64,000 nt of DNA. It comes from Flavihumibacter fluvii (GTDB lineage Bacteria > Bacteroidota > Bacteroidia > Chitinophagales > Chitinophagaceae). How positions within the stretch are numbered: the stretch's first letter is position 1; every line of letters begins with the position of its first letter. Shown here one piece after another: positions 38,027 to 45,959 of the stretch. The position numbers were made by a program, and so were the translations under genes. The notes under the pieces were generated by a model. The model saw only the letters and a list, made by a program, of their open reading frames with translations, had not been told where the DNA came from and made no database searches. The stretch is taken from contig NZ_CP092333.1 of assembly GCF_018595675.2 (NCBI RefSeq), forward strand, positions 4,302,001-4,366,000. The letters are read 5' to 3'.

Positions 38027-39511
38027 CTATCCTAATACTTGCTTTCCTTTCTCAGTGGTTACATATTGCTGATTGGGGCTTGTTGGGATATCTGGCAGGG
38101 TATAAGTTAGCCAGCCCTTTTCAATTAGCGGCACGATATACTTCTGGTAATTTTTTGCATGATTGCTAAGCCCGATTTTTTTCAATATGACTACCCGCTT
38201 TTTGGGTTTCATACAATACAATAAAACCTGGAGATCTTTTTCTGTAGGCTCTTCCATATTTACTATGAATGCATGATGAACAGGTAATACAGCTAAAAAA
38301 TAAGTGTACTCATCATCAGTGTCAAATACCGGCTTGGGCGAACCATTTTGCTCCATGCTATTATAAATGGTTGGAAAACCGGTTGCTCTTCCTTCGGTAA
38401 GCCTCAGTTCTTTTAAAAAATCGCCTAGTCTACGATTACGGTATTTCCTCGCCACAATTCTTTTTTCTTTTTTTAGAATGGCCTTCGTGACAGGAGGCAG
38501 TGGGCCGGGAAAACTTAACACTTCAATTCGATCAGGAAAAAAATTAATTTCAATAGGGTTATCTTGTTCATAGCTCCGGTGGTAAAAAGCATTGGCTACA
38601 ACTTCTTCTACTGCTGCTAAAGGAAAATTGTAAACTCTTTCCGCTTCAACCCTTGCAGATATTTTGATGACCTTTTCCTTGATAATATTAGTCTGAATAA
38701 ATGACAGCGCATTTCTCAACTGCTGCTGAATAGGCCCGGTCAGTATTTTTTCAGAAAACACAGTTCCCGATTTGTCCTGGTAAATTACAAGATCTGTTTT
38801 TGCACCTGGAAAATATTTATCCGGCTTTTCAGAAAAAAACAACAACCCCACGTTCAATGGAAGTAAGGCTTCAGCTGGTCCGCCGGCAATTCGCATTTGC
38901 TGAGCCAATTCAGGCAATGGCATGTTAGCAGCTTCTTTTGCCAAATCACTCTTTATATCTTCAAGAAAAGACCTAATTAAACCAAAACTGATATCTTCAA
39001 TTTTTGAATGATGATTTACGCGGTCATCAAAAGGAATTCGTTTTGCAATTTCTAGCAGTAAAACTTCTTCCTGCTGATTGGCTATAACAGAGCTTGAGCC
39101 ACGCCTTACATAATACCTATGTTGCCCTTTAGCTCCTAATGTTGACGGCACTTTATAAGGCCGGTTATCGCCGCCTGGAACCCATATTGCTAAAATATGC
39201 TTACCGTTAAGTACGTAGGGTTGATAAACAGGGGCATAATAAGGTTGTATTTTATGGCTCAGATTTAAAAGTTCTTTTTGAAACCCATCAAGGCTTCCTG
39301 CATGTAAGCCTACAGAAGGCAATTGGGCTATACCATCCTTTTCTGCAACACCAATAAAAATATAACCACCTCCCCAATTGTTAATATCATTTGCAAAAGC
39401 GCCAATGGTATGAATTACATCTTCAGGATTTCAGCCCTGCTTACATTCAATACGCTCCCATTCAACCGTTTGGCCATTCAGGATTTGTTCAATATTTACT
39501 GGAAGGCTCAT
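38027..39511 (-). pseudogene. AlbA_2/Schlafen-type ATP-binding protein interrupted by one TGA
   Basis: From ATG 39511 the minus strand encodes a continuous protein of about 494 codons, interrupted only by a TGA at codon 27 (39433-39431). The N-terminus reads 'VEWERIECKQG[stop]NPEDVIHTIGAFAND' then 'INNWGGGYIFIGVAEKDG', the AlbA_2 (divergent AAA, Schlafen-like) domain, where a Trp (TGG) is expected at the stop. The rest is intact: 'RYYVRRGSSSVIA', the GHKL-like C-terminal part 'AAVEEVVANAFYHRSYEQDN' with 'FPGPLPP', and a winged-helix tail. Such proteins are putative DNA-binding regulators or defence-linked. A shortened product could start at TTG 39322. Single nonsense mutation, recoding or sequencing error are all possible. 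Confidence 0.8.
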
Positions 39512-39753
39512 TTATTCGATAATTTTTAATTCATTTTTTCTATTTTTTCCCATACTTTCTAAAAGCAGCGACGAATTGACAAATAAGAAACCCAAAAACT
39601 ATTTTGCGCAAATAGTCAATAGTTAATAACCATGCAGTAAACTCGTCTTTATCCACCAAAAAGCCATTGCAATGAATCAAATTGTACCACCCTTTTTTTC
39701 CTACAGAGAATAAGGCAACTTAATCCGTTTCCCTAGAATTACTAAAAATAATT
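39512..39753. other. Intergenic stretch, no gene seen
   Basis: AT-rich sequence between the AlbA_2-type pseudogene and the small broken ORF. No ORF, hairpin with T-tract or RNA gene was recognised. Confidence 0.4.
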
Positions 39754-39876
39754 TTAAGTGTATTCTTTGGGAGCTTTGTCTCCAGGACTTTCAAGAGGGT
39801 GATTGTTGTTGTATTCCTCCATCCATTCATAGGTTTCCTTTTTGGATTAGGATTTTTTGGCACCTGGTTTTCCCAT
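39754..39876 (-). pseudogene. Small hydrophilic protein gene interrupted by TAA
   Basis: The minus strand from ATG 39876 reads MGKPGAKKS, a TAA at codon 10, then SKKETYEWMEEYNNNHPLES and PGDKAPKEYT before the final TAA. The downstream part has normal protein composition and ends cleanly, so this looks like a short (40-residue) gene with a recent nonsense change. It lies right after the terC stop on the same strand. Family not recognised; the call rests on reading frame continuity alone. Confidence 0.4.
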
Positions 39877-39877
39877 C

Positions 39878-40624
39878 TTATTGTTTTATTCCGTCACCTG
39901 GCAGGTAATGCTCGTGTGTTTTTACCGGGACAGCATTTCGTTTGCTGATTTTCATTTGAATAAAATTCACCAGTAAGGAAAATGCCATTGAAAAATAAAT
40001 ATAGCCTTTCGGTATGTGAAATTCCAGTCCTTCCGCAATAAGAGATACGCCAATCAGTAATAGAAAACTTAATGCAAGAATTTTAAAGGCAGGATGATTG
40101 CTCACAAATTTGCTGATCGGCTCCGCTGCAACCAGCATAACAGCTACGCTTGCTACTACCGCAGTATACATTACCCATAATTCTTCCACCATGCCTACAG
40201 CCGTAATAATACTATCAATAGAAAACACCAGGTCGAGTACCAGGATTTGACCAATGGCACTGCCAAAAGAAGTAATCTTCATATTTTTTGATGCATCTCC
40301 TTCTTCGCCTTCCATTTTATAGTGGATTTCCGAAGAACTTTTGTACAGCAAAAACAATCCCCCGGCGATTAAGATTAAATCTTTACCCGATATATCCATT
40401 GAGAAAACAGTAAACAGGCTTCCCTGTAATTTTAGGATAAATGAAATAACCGTTAACAGTAAAAGTCGCATGACCATAGCCAGCAAAAGCCCAAGCCGCC
40501 TTCCCTTCTTTTGCTGGTGTGCCGGCAAACGCCCGGTTACTATCGAGATAAAAATAATGTTATCAATACCTAAAACAACTTCGAGGAGTATTAGGGTTAA
40601 CAGGGCAATAATCAGTTCCATCAT
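39878..40624 (-). CDS. TerC-family integral membrane protein
   Basis: A 248-residue protein with seven or so membrane helices. 'LILLEVVLGIDNIIFISIVTGRLP' and 'QILVLDLVFSIDSIITAVGM' carry the paired acidic residues (GIDN, SIDS) of TerC proteins, which have been linked to metal, chiefly manganese, export and to tellurite resistance. 'LLSFLLLIGVSLIAEGLEFHIPKGYIYFSMAFS' is the conserved C-terminal stretch. The gene is intact although neighbours on both sides are broken. Starts 4 nt after the SDR fragment. Confidence 0.9.
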   Translation of the reverse strand: MMELIIALLTLILLEVVLGIDNIIFISIVTGRLPAHQQKKGRRLGLLLAMVMRLLLLTVISFILKLQGSLFTVFSMDISGKDLILIAGGLFLLYKSSSEIHYKMEGEEGDASKNMKITSFGSAIGQILVLDLVFSIDSIITAVGMVEELWVMYTAVVASVAVMLVAAEPISKFVSNHPAFKILALSFLLLIGVSLIAEGLEFHIPKGYIYFSMAFSLLVNFIQMKISKRNAVPVKTHEHYLPGDGIKQ

Positions 40625-40627
40625 AAA

Positions 40628-40831
<204 letters not shown>

Positions 40832-40941
40832 TCACTTAACCCGGATAAACAGAAAATGTTGAACAAAGCTACACCTGCTGCCTGAATATTCATCTAAACC
40901 CTTTTGATATGGAGAAAAATCCGCAATTGTCTGATCAACCA

Positions 40942-41274
40942 TTACCTATACTTCAAAAACATCTCCTGCAGCGCCAGCTTCGCTTTCCGCGACACCGGAA
41001 GCGCCCGCCCTGCAACCTTGATCTCCGCCTTCCCGATATACAGCACATAATCCATCGCCACAATATAGCGCTTGTGGATCCGCAGGAAATGCGGCTTCGA
41101 CAGCATCTCCTCAAACCCGCGGATACTGGCATAGATCGTATAACTCCTGTTTGCAGTAACTACTTTGCATAACCTTTTATCGGATTCTATATACTGGATA
41201 CTCTGTATGGGCACCCGTTCAAAACCCGGACCGTTGGGTAACATCAATTCTTCCCTTTGCATAGCGGGGTTCAT
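40942..41274 (-). CDS. LytTR-domain DNA-binding protein (third gene of regulatory operon)
   Basis: A 110-residue protein consisting of little more than a LytTR domain: 'VPIQSIQYIESDKRLCKVVT', 'SYTIYASIRGFEEMLSKPHFLRIHKRYIVAMDYV' and 'IKVAGRALPVSRKAKLALQEMF'. It has no receiver domain, so it must be controlled by expression or by its operon partners. LytTR proteins bind paired direct repeats about 21 bp apart. Its start overlaps the FecR-like stop by one base (TAATG). Confidence 0.88.
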   Translation of the reverse strand: MNPAMQREELMLPNGPGFERVPIQSIQYIESDKRLCKVVTANRSYTIYASIRGFEEMLSKPHFLRIHKRYIVAMDYVLYIGKAEIKVAGRALPVSRKAKLALQEMFLKYR

Positions 41275-41945
41275 TAGGGTTGTGGGTTATGTTGTTGTAC
41301 GATGGGTTGCGCACTATCGCCCAGAATGGTAAACGCACCCTGTGGCAGCTCTATCCACATCTTTCCGGATTTTACCTTGAATTGCTGGTTCTCCGACGGG
41401 GCTATTACAAAACTGGCACTTCCCCAGAGCTGCACCTTCCGGTCATACCAATACATATTATCCGACCACCCCAGCTTCGAATTCGGCTGCAATTCTACCC
41501 GCGTACTTTCCGGCAGCAACCATATTACCCTGGTACTGTCACCTGCTTCAACAGTTTTCGTCACAAAGTTCCGGCCGTCTGGTCCATAGATAAGCCTGGT
41601 CAAAGGATGAGAGGGGATTATTTCATCTATCAATAATACCACCAACAACCCTATCGCCACCCTGATCATCCACTTCTTAAACCGGCCTGGTTTTTTTGGC
41701 GGCTCTTTTTTTACCAGGTCATTTAACAGCTTAATAAAGCCCGCACCTACGCCACCCCTGGAGGCTGGTATTAACAGGTCGAAAAGCCGTTCATTGGCTT
41801 CACTTTCATTCATCCACTCATCCAGCTCATCTTTTTCCTGCTGCGTGGCAACTTCGAGGAAAAAGCGCTGAAGTAGAAACGAAGCCCTTGGCGTCAGGTT
41901 CGCATGAACTGCCACCTCAGTTATCTGTTCTTTGAAATTTATCAT
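41274..41945 (-). CDS. FecR-like membrane protein
   Basis: Start chosen at ATG 41945 (223 residues, MINFKEQITEVAVHANLTPR) because it makes a four-base ATGA overlap with the AraC stop; an ATG at 41966 is also in frame. The N-terminal cytoplasmic part (to about 105) resembles the anti-sigma-like segment of FecR proteins (FFLEVATQQEKDELDEWM). One membrane helix follows (RVAIGLLVVLLIDEII). The rest is a periplasmic FecR-type beta domain (STRVIWLLPESTRVELQPNS, then KLGW; SASFVIAP; FKVKSGKMWIEL). No ECF sigma factor is adjacent; instead it lies between two DNA-binding regulators. Confidence 0.75.
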   Translation of the reverse strand: MINFKEQITEVAVHANLTPRASFLLQRFFLEVATQQEKDELDEWMNESEANERLFDLLIPASRGGVGAGFIKLLNDLVKKEPPKKPGRFKKWMIRVAIGLLVVLLIDEIIPSHPLTRLIYGPDGRNFVTKTVEAGDSTRVIWLLPESTRVELQPNSKLGWSDNMYWYDRKVQLWGSASFVIAPSENQQFKVKSGKMWIELPQGAFTILGDSAQPIVQQHNPQP

Positions 41946-42862
41946 ATACTGTATATTTTTCGCCATTCGGCAGGACTGAATGTCGTTTCCTTTGAAAAAT
42001 TATTGAATAGTGATTTTGTATTATTATAACCACATTCCAGGGCTATTTCGCTGATCTGTTTGTTGGTTTGCTGCAATAGCTTCTTCGCCTTTTCAACGCG
42101 CAACTTATTCCGTCGCTTGGCAAACCCTACACCAAAATAATCGCTGAACGCTTCCTTCAAGGCACATTCATTTAATCCTACCTGCTTTGAAATTTGTTTT
42201 GCGGTATGATCGTTTAACAGGTGCCGCTGAATGAACGAATCGGCAGCCAGCACATAATCCAGGTGGTATATTTTGGTCTTTAACTTTTGTCCCAGTTCTA
42301 TTAATTCCCTTAATTCATACAGCATGCTTATCATCTGCGCTGAAAGCCAGTTTTCAGGCAATGCCAGCGTTTTAGGCGGATGCAGCACTTCATTCAATGT
42401 CACCTGCATGTCATCTGTTACCTGGTACCGCCCTTCTTCAAATCCCTTCAATCCCAGGCGTTCCACCAATGGATCAATATTAAAGAGCAGGTAACGCACC
42501 CTGCATTTTTCGGGCAGGCTGATGGTATAATTGCTGGAACTGAACAAACATCCAATCCCCTCCGGCATCACGCAATCTTCGCTCAACCCTTGCTGTAAGG
42601 CCAACTTACCCTCTATGACCAGCAACAATTTCATCCCGGCATTTGCATCCTCTTTTCGTAACTGGACTGCCGGTGTAAACGCATATGCATAGTCGTAGAC
42701 CGGTCCGTCTGCACATATATATTCATGCACGGTAACTTTGCCCAGGAATACTTCCGCCATATGGACGGAACGTAGGCTGAGACTGGTTGTTGGACAATTG
42801 TCAACATCCATGGGTCTAAGGTTTATCCTGCCAGCCTGGTTATGTGAAAGTTGTGTTAGCAC
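41942..42862 (-). CDS. AraC-family transcriptional regulator
   Basis: A 306-residue protein. The C-terminal domain has two helix-turn-helix motifs: 'TAKQISKQVGLNECALKEAF' with 'FGVGFAKRRNKLRVEKAKKL', and 'QISEIALECGYNNTKSLFNN' with 'FSPAEWRKIYS'. The N-terminal part (about 1-180) is a cupin-like sensor domain of unknown ligand. Its promoter region contains three tandem 21-bp repeats (42940-42994). It is the first gene of the coupled AraC/FecR-like/LytTR operon. Confidence 0.88.
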   Translation of the reverse strand: MLTQLSHNQAGRINLRPMDVDNCPTTSLSLRSVHMAEVFLGKVTVHEYICADGPVYDYAYAFTPAVQLRKEDANAGMKLLLVIEGKLALQQGLSEDCVMPEGIGCLFSSSNYTISLPEKCRVRYLLFNIDPLVERLGLKGFEEGRYQVTDDMQVTLNEVLHPPKTLALPENWLSAQMISMLYELRELIELGQKLKTKIYHLDYVLAADSFIQRHLLNDHTAKQISKQVGLNECALKEAFSDYFGVGFAKRRNKLRVEKAKKLLQQTNKQISEIALECGYNNTKSLFNNFSKETTFSPAEWRKIYSI

Positions 42863-42939
42863 AATGTTGTATTTAAGCTAGATATAGAATTGTATTCGCA
42901 CAAATTTTTATATATGTAATTTTTCATTTCTGGAAAAAA

Positions 42940-42994
42940 CTCCCGGATTTTCCTTTATTACTCCCGGATTTTCCGAATTTATTCCCGTTTTTGT
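42940..42994. promoter_or_regulatory. Tandem 21-bp repeats upstream of the AraC/FecR-like/LytTR operon
   Basis: CTCCCGGATTTTCC begins at 42940 and again at 42961, and a degenerate third copy (TTCCCGTTTTTGTCC) at 42982, so the period is exactly 21 bp. The array lies 78-132 bp upstream of the AraC start and downstream of the terminator of the preceding unit, where a promoter is expected. Direct repeats at this spacing are the known geometry for LytTR binding. The same core (CTCCCGRATTT) recurs at 45237. Confidence 0.55.
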
Positions 42995-43006
42995 CCTTGT
43001 TTATGG

Positions 43007-43039
43007 AAAAAATCCCCTAGCCATGATTGGCCAGGGGAT
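43007..43039 (-). terminator. Rho-independent terminator of the DUF5675 gene group
   Basis: An 11-bp stem with one mismatch (ATCCCCTAGCC at 43012-43022 and GGCCAGGGGAT at 43029-43039) has a 6-nt loop. On the minus strand it is followed by six T residues (43012-43007). It begins 9 nt after the DUF5675 stop codon, which fixes its role. Confidence 0.85.
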
Positions 43040-43047
43040 GCTGATCA

Positions 43048-43473
43048 TCACAGTTTCGGTTGCACGTACCGGTCAGATAACCGACTGATACGTAACCATA
43101 CTTCTTCATCATTTTCCATGCTTCCACAGACCTGCTTCATCAGTGCTTTGAAAGCAGACCCTGAGTCTTTACCGATTCCCGGCGATACCGATTCCCGCAC
43201 AGGTGCAATGCATCCCGCCAACTCTTTCAACGCATTGTTGGCCTTGTGAATCAGTATCAGGCTGCGTTCTGGCACATTCATCACTTGCAGATGCAATCGA
43301 TGCCTTTTACTGAACCTTATCGCCAATGGATACCTGCCTTCTGGTATGCAGGATACATTCCGCTGGTTCTTTCGCCAGGGCAACTCAATGGTAAAGCATA
43401 GAAAAATTCCCCCGCTGCTTAGAATACCATCCGTGCCCAACGGATAATATTCACGTTCCAGTAGCAGTTCCAT
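43048..43473 (-). CDS. DUF5675 family protein
   Basis: A 141-residue protein. 'DGILSSGGIFLCFTIELPWR', 'SCIPEGRYPLAIRFSKRH', 'LILIHKANNALKELAGCIAP' and a C-terminal 'AFKALMKQVCGSME' match DUF5675, found in Bacteroidota genomes, prophages and phage-like islands and possibly related to cell-wall acting enzymes. It follows a small membrane protein by 3 nt, as an endolysin would follow a holin. Whether this is a lysis module or a domesticated remnant cannot be settled here. Confidence 0.8.
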   Translation of the reverse strand: MELLLEREYYPLGTDGILSSGGIFLCFTIELPWRKNQRNVSCIPEGRYPLAIRFSKRHRLHLQVMNVPERSLILIHKANNALKELAGCIAPVRESVSPGIGKDSGSAFKALMKQVCGSMENDEEVWLRISRLSDRYVQPKL

Positions 43474-43476
43474 AGA

Positions 43477-43704
43477 TCAACCTTTTACCGCCACCTGGCT
43501 CACTGCGCTGGCCACGGTTGCGGCCACACCCAGGTAACTGGCGATGGTTACCACAACGGCCGGCAGTGCTACCGGCGAGGCCAGTAGTGCCGCACTGATG
43601 GCTGCCAGTGTGATGCCGATATTGCGGAGTTTTACAAAAAATGGGGGCGTTTCTGCATTGGCCCGCCCGACCAGGCTTAGCCGGTCGATTTCCTGTTGTT
43701 TCAT
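43477..43704 (-). CDS. Small membrane protein, holin-like by position
   Basis: A 75-residue protein with a basic/polar N-terminus and a long hydrophobic stretch 'IGITLAAISAALLASPVALP' followed by 'AVVVTIASYLGVAATVASAV', i.e. two membrane helices. It sits directly upstream of the DUF5675 gene on the same strand. A holin-type role is suggested only by size, topology and neighbour. No family motif recognised. Confidence 0.55.
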   Translation of the reverse strand: MKQQEIDRLSLVGRANAETPPFFVKLRNIGITLAAISAALLASPVALPAVVVTIASYLGVAATVASAVSQVAVKG

Positions 43705-43762
43705 ATGTACTTTGTTTAAAAGATTAAAAAATGGTTTCCATAGGGATTGGTCTCAAAACGGG

Positions 43763-44338
43763 TTACAGCAATACTTCCAGTACCGTCATATTATCAGGGA
43801 TGTCTTTCGCCGTGATGCGCAGCTTTGTACCTGTCACTGCAGGATTGGCTACCTGTGCCGTGTAGGTCCACTGAAAGCCACTCTCGGCCTGTGTTCCCTC
43901 GCCTTCTTCGAGCCTGGTGCCATCCGGAGAAAAGAGGGTGAACTTCACCGACTTTACGCGGAAATTGTCCAGCGCCTCTACCTTGATGGGGTTACCCGGT
44001 GCGCCTTCGTACTCGTCGGTACGCAGGTCTCTGAGCTTTGGCCCTTTATAGGCATCCAGGAAAGCCACGTTGAAGGCCGATTGGGTGCCTTTGCGCACGG
44101 CTTCATATTGCGCCATCAGGTCGGGGTTATTGGCCCGTACCGATTTGGCATATAGGACGGCGCGCTGGAAATTATCCTTCACGGCCTGTTGCGAGAGTTC
44201 CTGGGCAGACAAGGGTCTGCGGGCTTTTTTGGGTAAACTGGCGATGATGGATTGATCACCCCGGTTACGTAATGAGTACTGTTTTCCGACTTTCCCGACG
44301 TAGTTGAACGTCAGGAAGTTTCTGTTGGTTTTTGCCAT
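43763..44338 (-). CDS. Conserved hypothetical protein with a paralogue at 45960
   Basis: A 191-residue soluble protein. The first 40 residues are basic (KVGKQYSLRNRGDQSIIASL, PKKARRPLS). A helical segment 'NFQRAVLYAKSVRANNPDLM' follows. The rest (about 110-191) reads like a beta-sandwich (VKSVKFTLFSPDGTRLEEGE, then WTYTAQV, LRITAKDIPDNMTVLEV). The region 'RKGTQSAFNVAFLDAYKGPK' recurs as 'KRRQTAFNAAFIDAYYPPRI' in the protein at 45960-46418. First gene of the group ending with DUF5675. Function unknown. Confidence 0.7.
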   Translation of the reverse strand: MAKTNRNFLTFNYVGKVGKQYSLRNRGDQSIIASLPKKARRPLSAQELSQQAVKDNFQRAVLYAKSVRANNPDLMAQYEAVRKGTQSAFNVAFLDAYKGPKLRDLRTDEYEGAPGNPIKVEALDNFRVKSVKFTLFSPDGTRLEEGEGTQAESGFQWTYTAQVANPAVTGTKLRITAKDIPDNMTVLEVLL

Positions 44339-44746
44339 TTGGCTTAGTTTTCATGTTAAGAATTGGATTAAAAAACCGGCAACCGGGCATCCGGAAAAAG
44401 CGGAAATGAAGTGGCCATTTGATGACACAGAACTTGTCGTTGGCGCAGGTATAGCGTTGCAGTTGGCGCATTTTTGTCTAGGTTTTTATTCACTATTCAG
44501 GCACTTTCTAGTAGGTTTTGCGTAGGTCTGCAGGCTTATTGCGGCGCTGTGTTACCAGTTTTTGGGTAAATTCCCGGCACTATCTCGGCACTTTCACGGC
44601 GCTTACCCTATGGTTGCCTATCTGAATGGATCGTTCCCTGTGTGCAGTGTTGCAGGTTATCCGGAAGGCTGGACGGGGCCTCATCTCCCGCCAGGCCATG
44701 AGGCTGTCCGGCGCACCTGCTACTGTGTTTTGGGAACGTTCCGGTA
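44339..44746. other. Intergenic region upstream of the conserved hypothetical gene
   Basis: This 408-nt region between a LytTR gene and the 191-residue protein gene shows no convincing ORF. It contains an imperfect 21-nt direct repeat (CACTAT..GGCACTTTC) at 44491 and 44578. It should hold the promoter for the minus-strand group ending at the DUF5675 gene. Confidence 0.4.
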
Positions 44747-45067
44747 TCAGGTCGTGTTTAAGAAAGCTTTATGAACGGTTTCAGAAAAGTTCCGGCCAAT
44801 GGGCAGGCGGATATGTTCAATGAAAATTTCTGTGCGGTTAATGGCGGTGACCTGGTGGATGTTCACGGCAAAGCAGCGATGGATCTGCACCAGGCATTTG
44901 AAGTTGGGATCTTCCAGCAACTCCTGCAGGGGAGTATTGAAATTGAAGATACTCTTGCCGGCAAACATTTTGGTAACGTGGTCATTGGTACGCACAAAAA
45001 GGATGGACTCAATTTTAATTCTGTGCTGGGTGTTTCTTTCCTTGAACAGGATGTAGTTATTTTTCAT
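44747..45067 (-). CDS. LytTR-domain DNA-binding protein, stand-alone
   Basis: A 106-residue protein that is only a LytTR domain: 'RIKIESILFVRTNDHVTKMF', 'FNTPLQELLEDPNFKCLVQI', 'HRCFAVNIHQVTAINRTEIF' and 'IEHIRLPIGRNFSETVHKAF'. No receiver domain is present. An exact 21-bp-spaced direct repeat lies 74-107 bp upstream of its start, suggesting self-regulation. It may control the neighbouring DUF5675 group; this is inference from position. Confidence 0.87.
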   Translation of the reverse strand: MKNNYILFKERNTQHRIKIESILFVRTNDHVTKMFAGKSIFNFNTPLQELLEDPNFKCLVQIHRCFAVNIHQVTAINRTEIFIEHIRLPIGRNFSETVHKAFLNTT

Positions 45068-45140
45068 AAAGAATTATTTCTATAACTATACCTATCCGAA
45101 AATCAGCCGCCAAGTTTTTTTAACAATCGGTCGAAAGATG

Positions 45141-45174
45141 GTAATAATCTGCACGGGGGATGTAATAATCTGCA
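45141..45174. promoter_or_regulatory. Paired direct repeat upstream of the LytTR gene
   Basis: The 13-mer GTAATAATCTGCA occurs exactly at 45141-45153 and at 45162-45174, 21 bp apart. It lies 74-107 bp upstream of the LytTR start codon (45067, minus strand). Two direct repeats in phase over two helical turns are the classical LytTR operator arrangement. Repeat seen; binding inferred. Confidence 0.6.
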
Positions 45175-45187
45175 TTTCACCCTCCGC

Positions 45188-45218
45188 AAAAAAGAAAGCG
45201 GCTCAAAAATAAGCCGCT
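45188..45218 (-). terminator. Probable rho-independent terminator
   Basis: A 7-bp perfect stem (AGCGGCT at 45197-45203, AGCCGCT at 45212-45218) with an 8-nt loop. On the minus strand it is followed by a T-rich tract (TTTCTTTTTT, 45196-45187). It would end transcription coming from the RNase H pseudogene and insulate the LytTR promoter. Confidence 0.65.
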
Positions 45219-45743
45219 AAATCACCCCTGAAATCGCTCCCGAATTTACCGTTTTCGCTCCCGAATTTTCGCTTTTGGAGATTTTTGAATTGAATTAAGT
45301 ATTTGCAGCGCCAATTAAATGAAGACTCTTGCAAATTCAGATTCAATATTTCAATAACACTGTCACTATAGATAATTTTAAGTTCTTTTCCCTGTTTTTT
45401 ATAAAGTGCAAGTGCATGCACTATCGCTAAGAACTCACCAATTATTATTTGTCGCCTCTTCATATTTTTGCTGAAATATTATTTGTCCCGTCTTTGTGTC
45501 AACGCCACGATATTCGGTTACACCAGGATTTTCAATAGTAGAAGCATCAACACAAATACCTTCTAAAAGCGGATTGTTATCTTCAATCATTAAATCTTCG
45601 GTCTGAGTTCCAGTTTTCATTTCAAAAAGCCCATTTGGAGTACTCAAACTATTGTGGGGGCCAGTACTGAGGTGATCCGGAAAAACAAGTTCCAGATCAA
45701 TAAGGATATTCGGGCCCATAAAGCTACTCCCAGTAAAATTCAA
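45203..45743 (-). pseudogene. RNase H-like gene with a one-base frameshift
   Basis: Two overlapping minus-strand frames together encode one protein. The first (from 45743) ends with 'ICVDASTIENPGVTEYRGVD' and 'TGQIIFQQKYEEATNNN'. The second continues 'IGEFLAIVHALALYKKQGKE' and 'LKIIYSDSVIEIL'. This is the core of the RNase H fold in Bacteroidota RNase H-like proteins, with catalytic DxS, E and D residues. One extra base in the AATAAT stretch around 45440-45450 shifts the frame. The C-terminal third of the usual protein is replaced by unrelated sequence that runs through the 45237-45278 repeats, so the gene is also truncated. Confidence 0.75.
45237..45278. promoter_or_regulatory. Second CTCCCGRATTT 21-bp repeat array
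   Basis: CTCCCGAATTT begins at 45237 and at 45258, 21 bp apart, and shares its core with the array at 42940. In the frame of the truncated RNase H gene it is translated as a repeated KFGS, showing that the reading frame there is accidental. It lies upstream of the stand-alone LytTR gene, beyond the hairpin at 45188-45218. Role as a regulator binding site is inference. Confidence 0.5.
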
Positions 45744-45959
45744 ATATATAGGGTGAAGGAGACGGAAACAGATGGTGTCGAGTATATTTCTTGTAAAAAA
45801 ATAGATTGTTGCTCATTTTACTTGATTAGAATTAGAGGATGGAGTTGCCTGGTAAAATGGGCTAATCAACATTAATTGACTTTAACAAAGGATGGCAGAT
45901 GAATTATATCACCAAATTAAAGGCTTAGGATCAGAGTTGGTATAGTGAAAACACCCAGC

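Noticed and set aside
43048-44338. A complete prophage
   Set aside because: Only a DUF5675 protein, a small membrane protein and a hypothetical protein are present; no capsid, tail, terminase, integrase or attachment sites were seen.
45654-45875. Short plus-strand frame of 73 codons opposite the RNase H pseudogene
   Set aside because: Overlaps the RNase H coding region in antisense and shows no conserved pattern.
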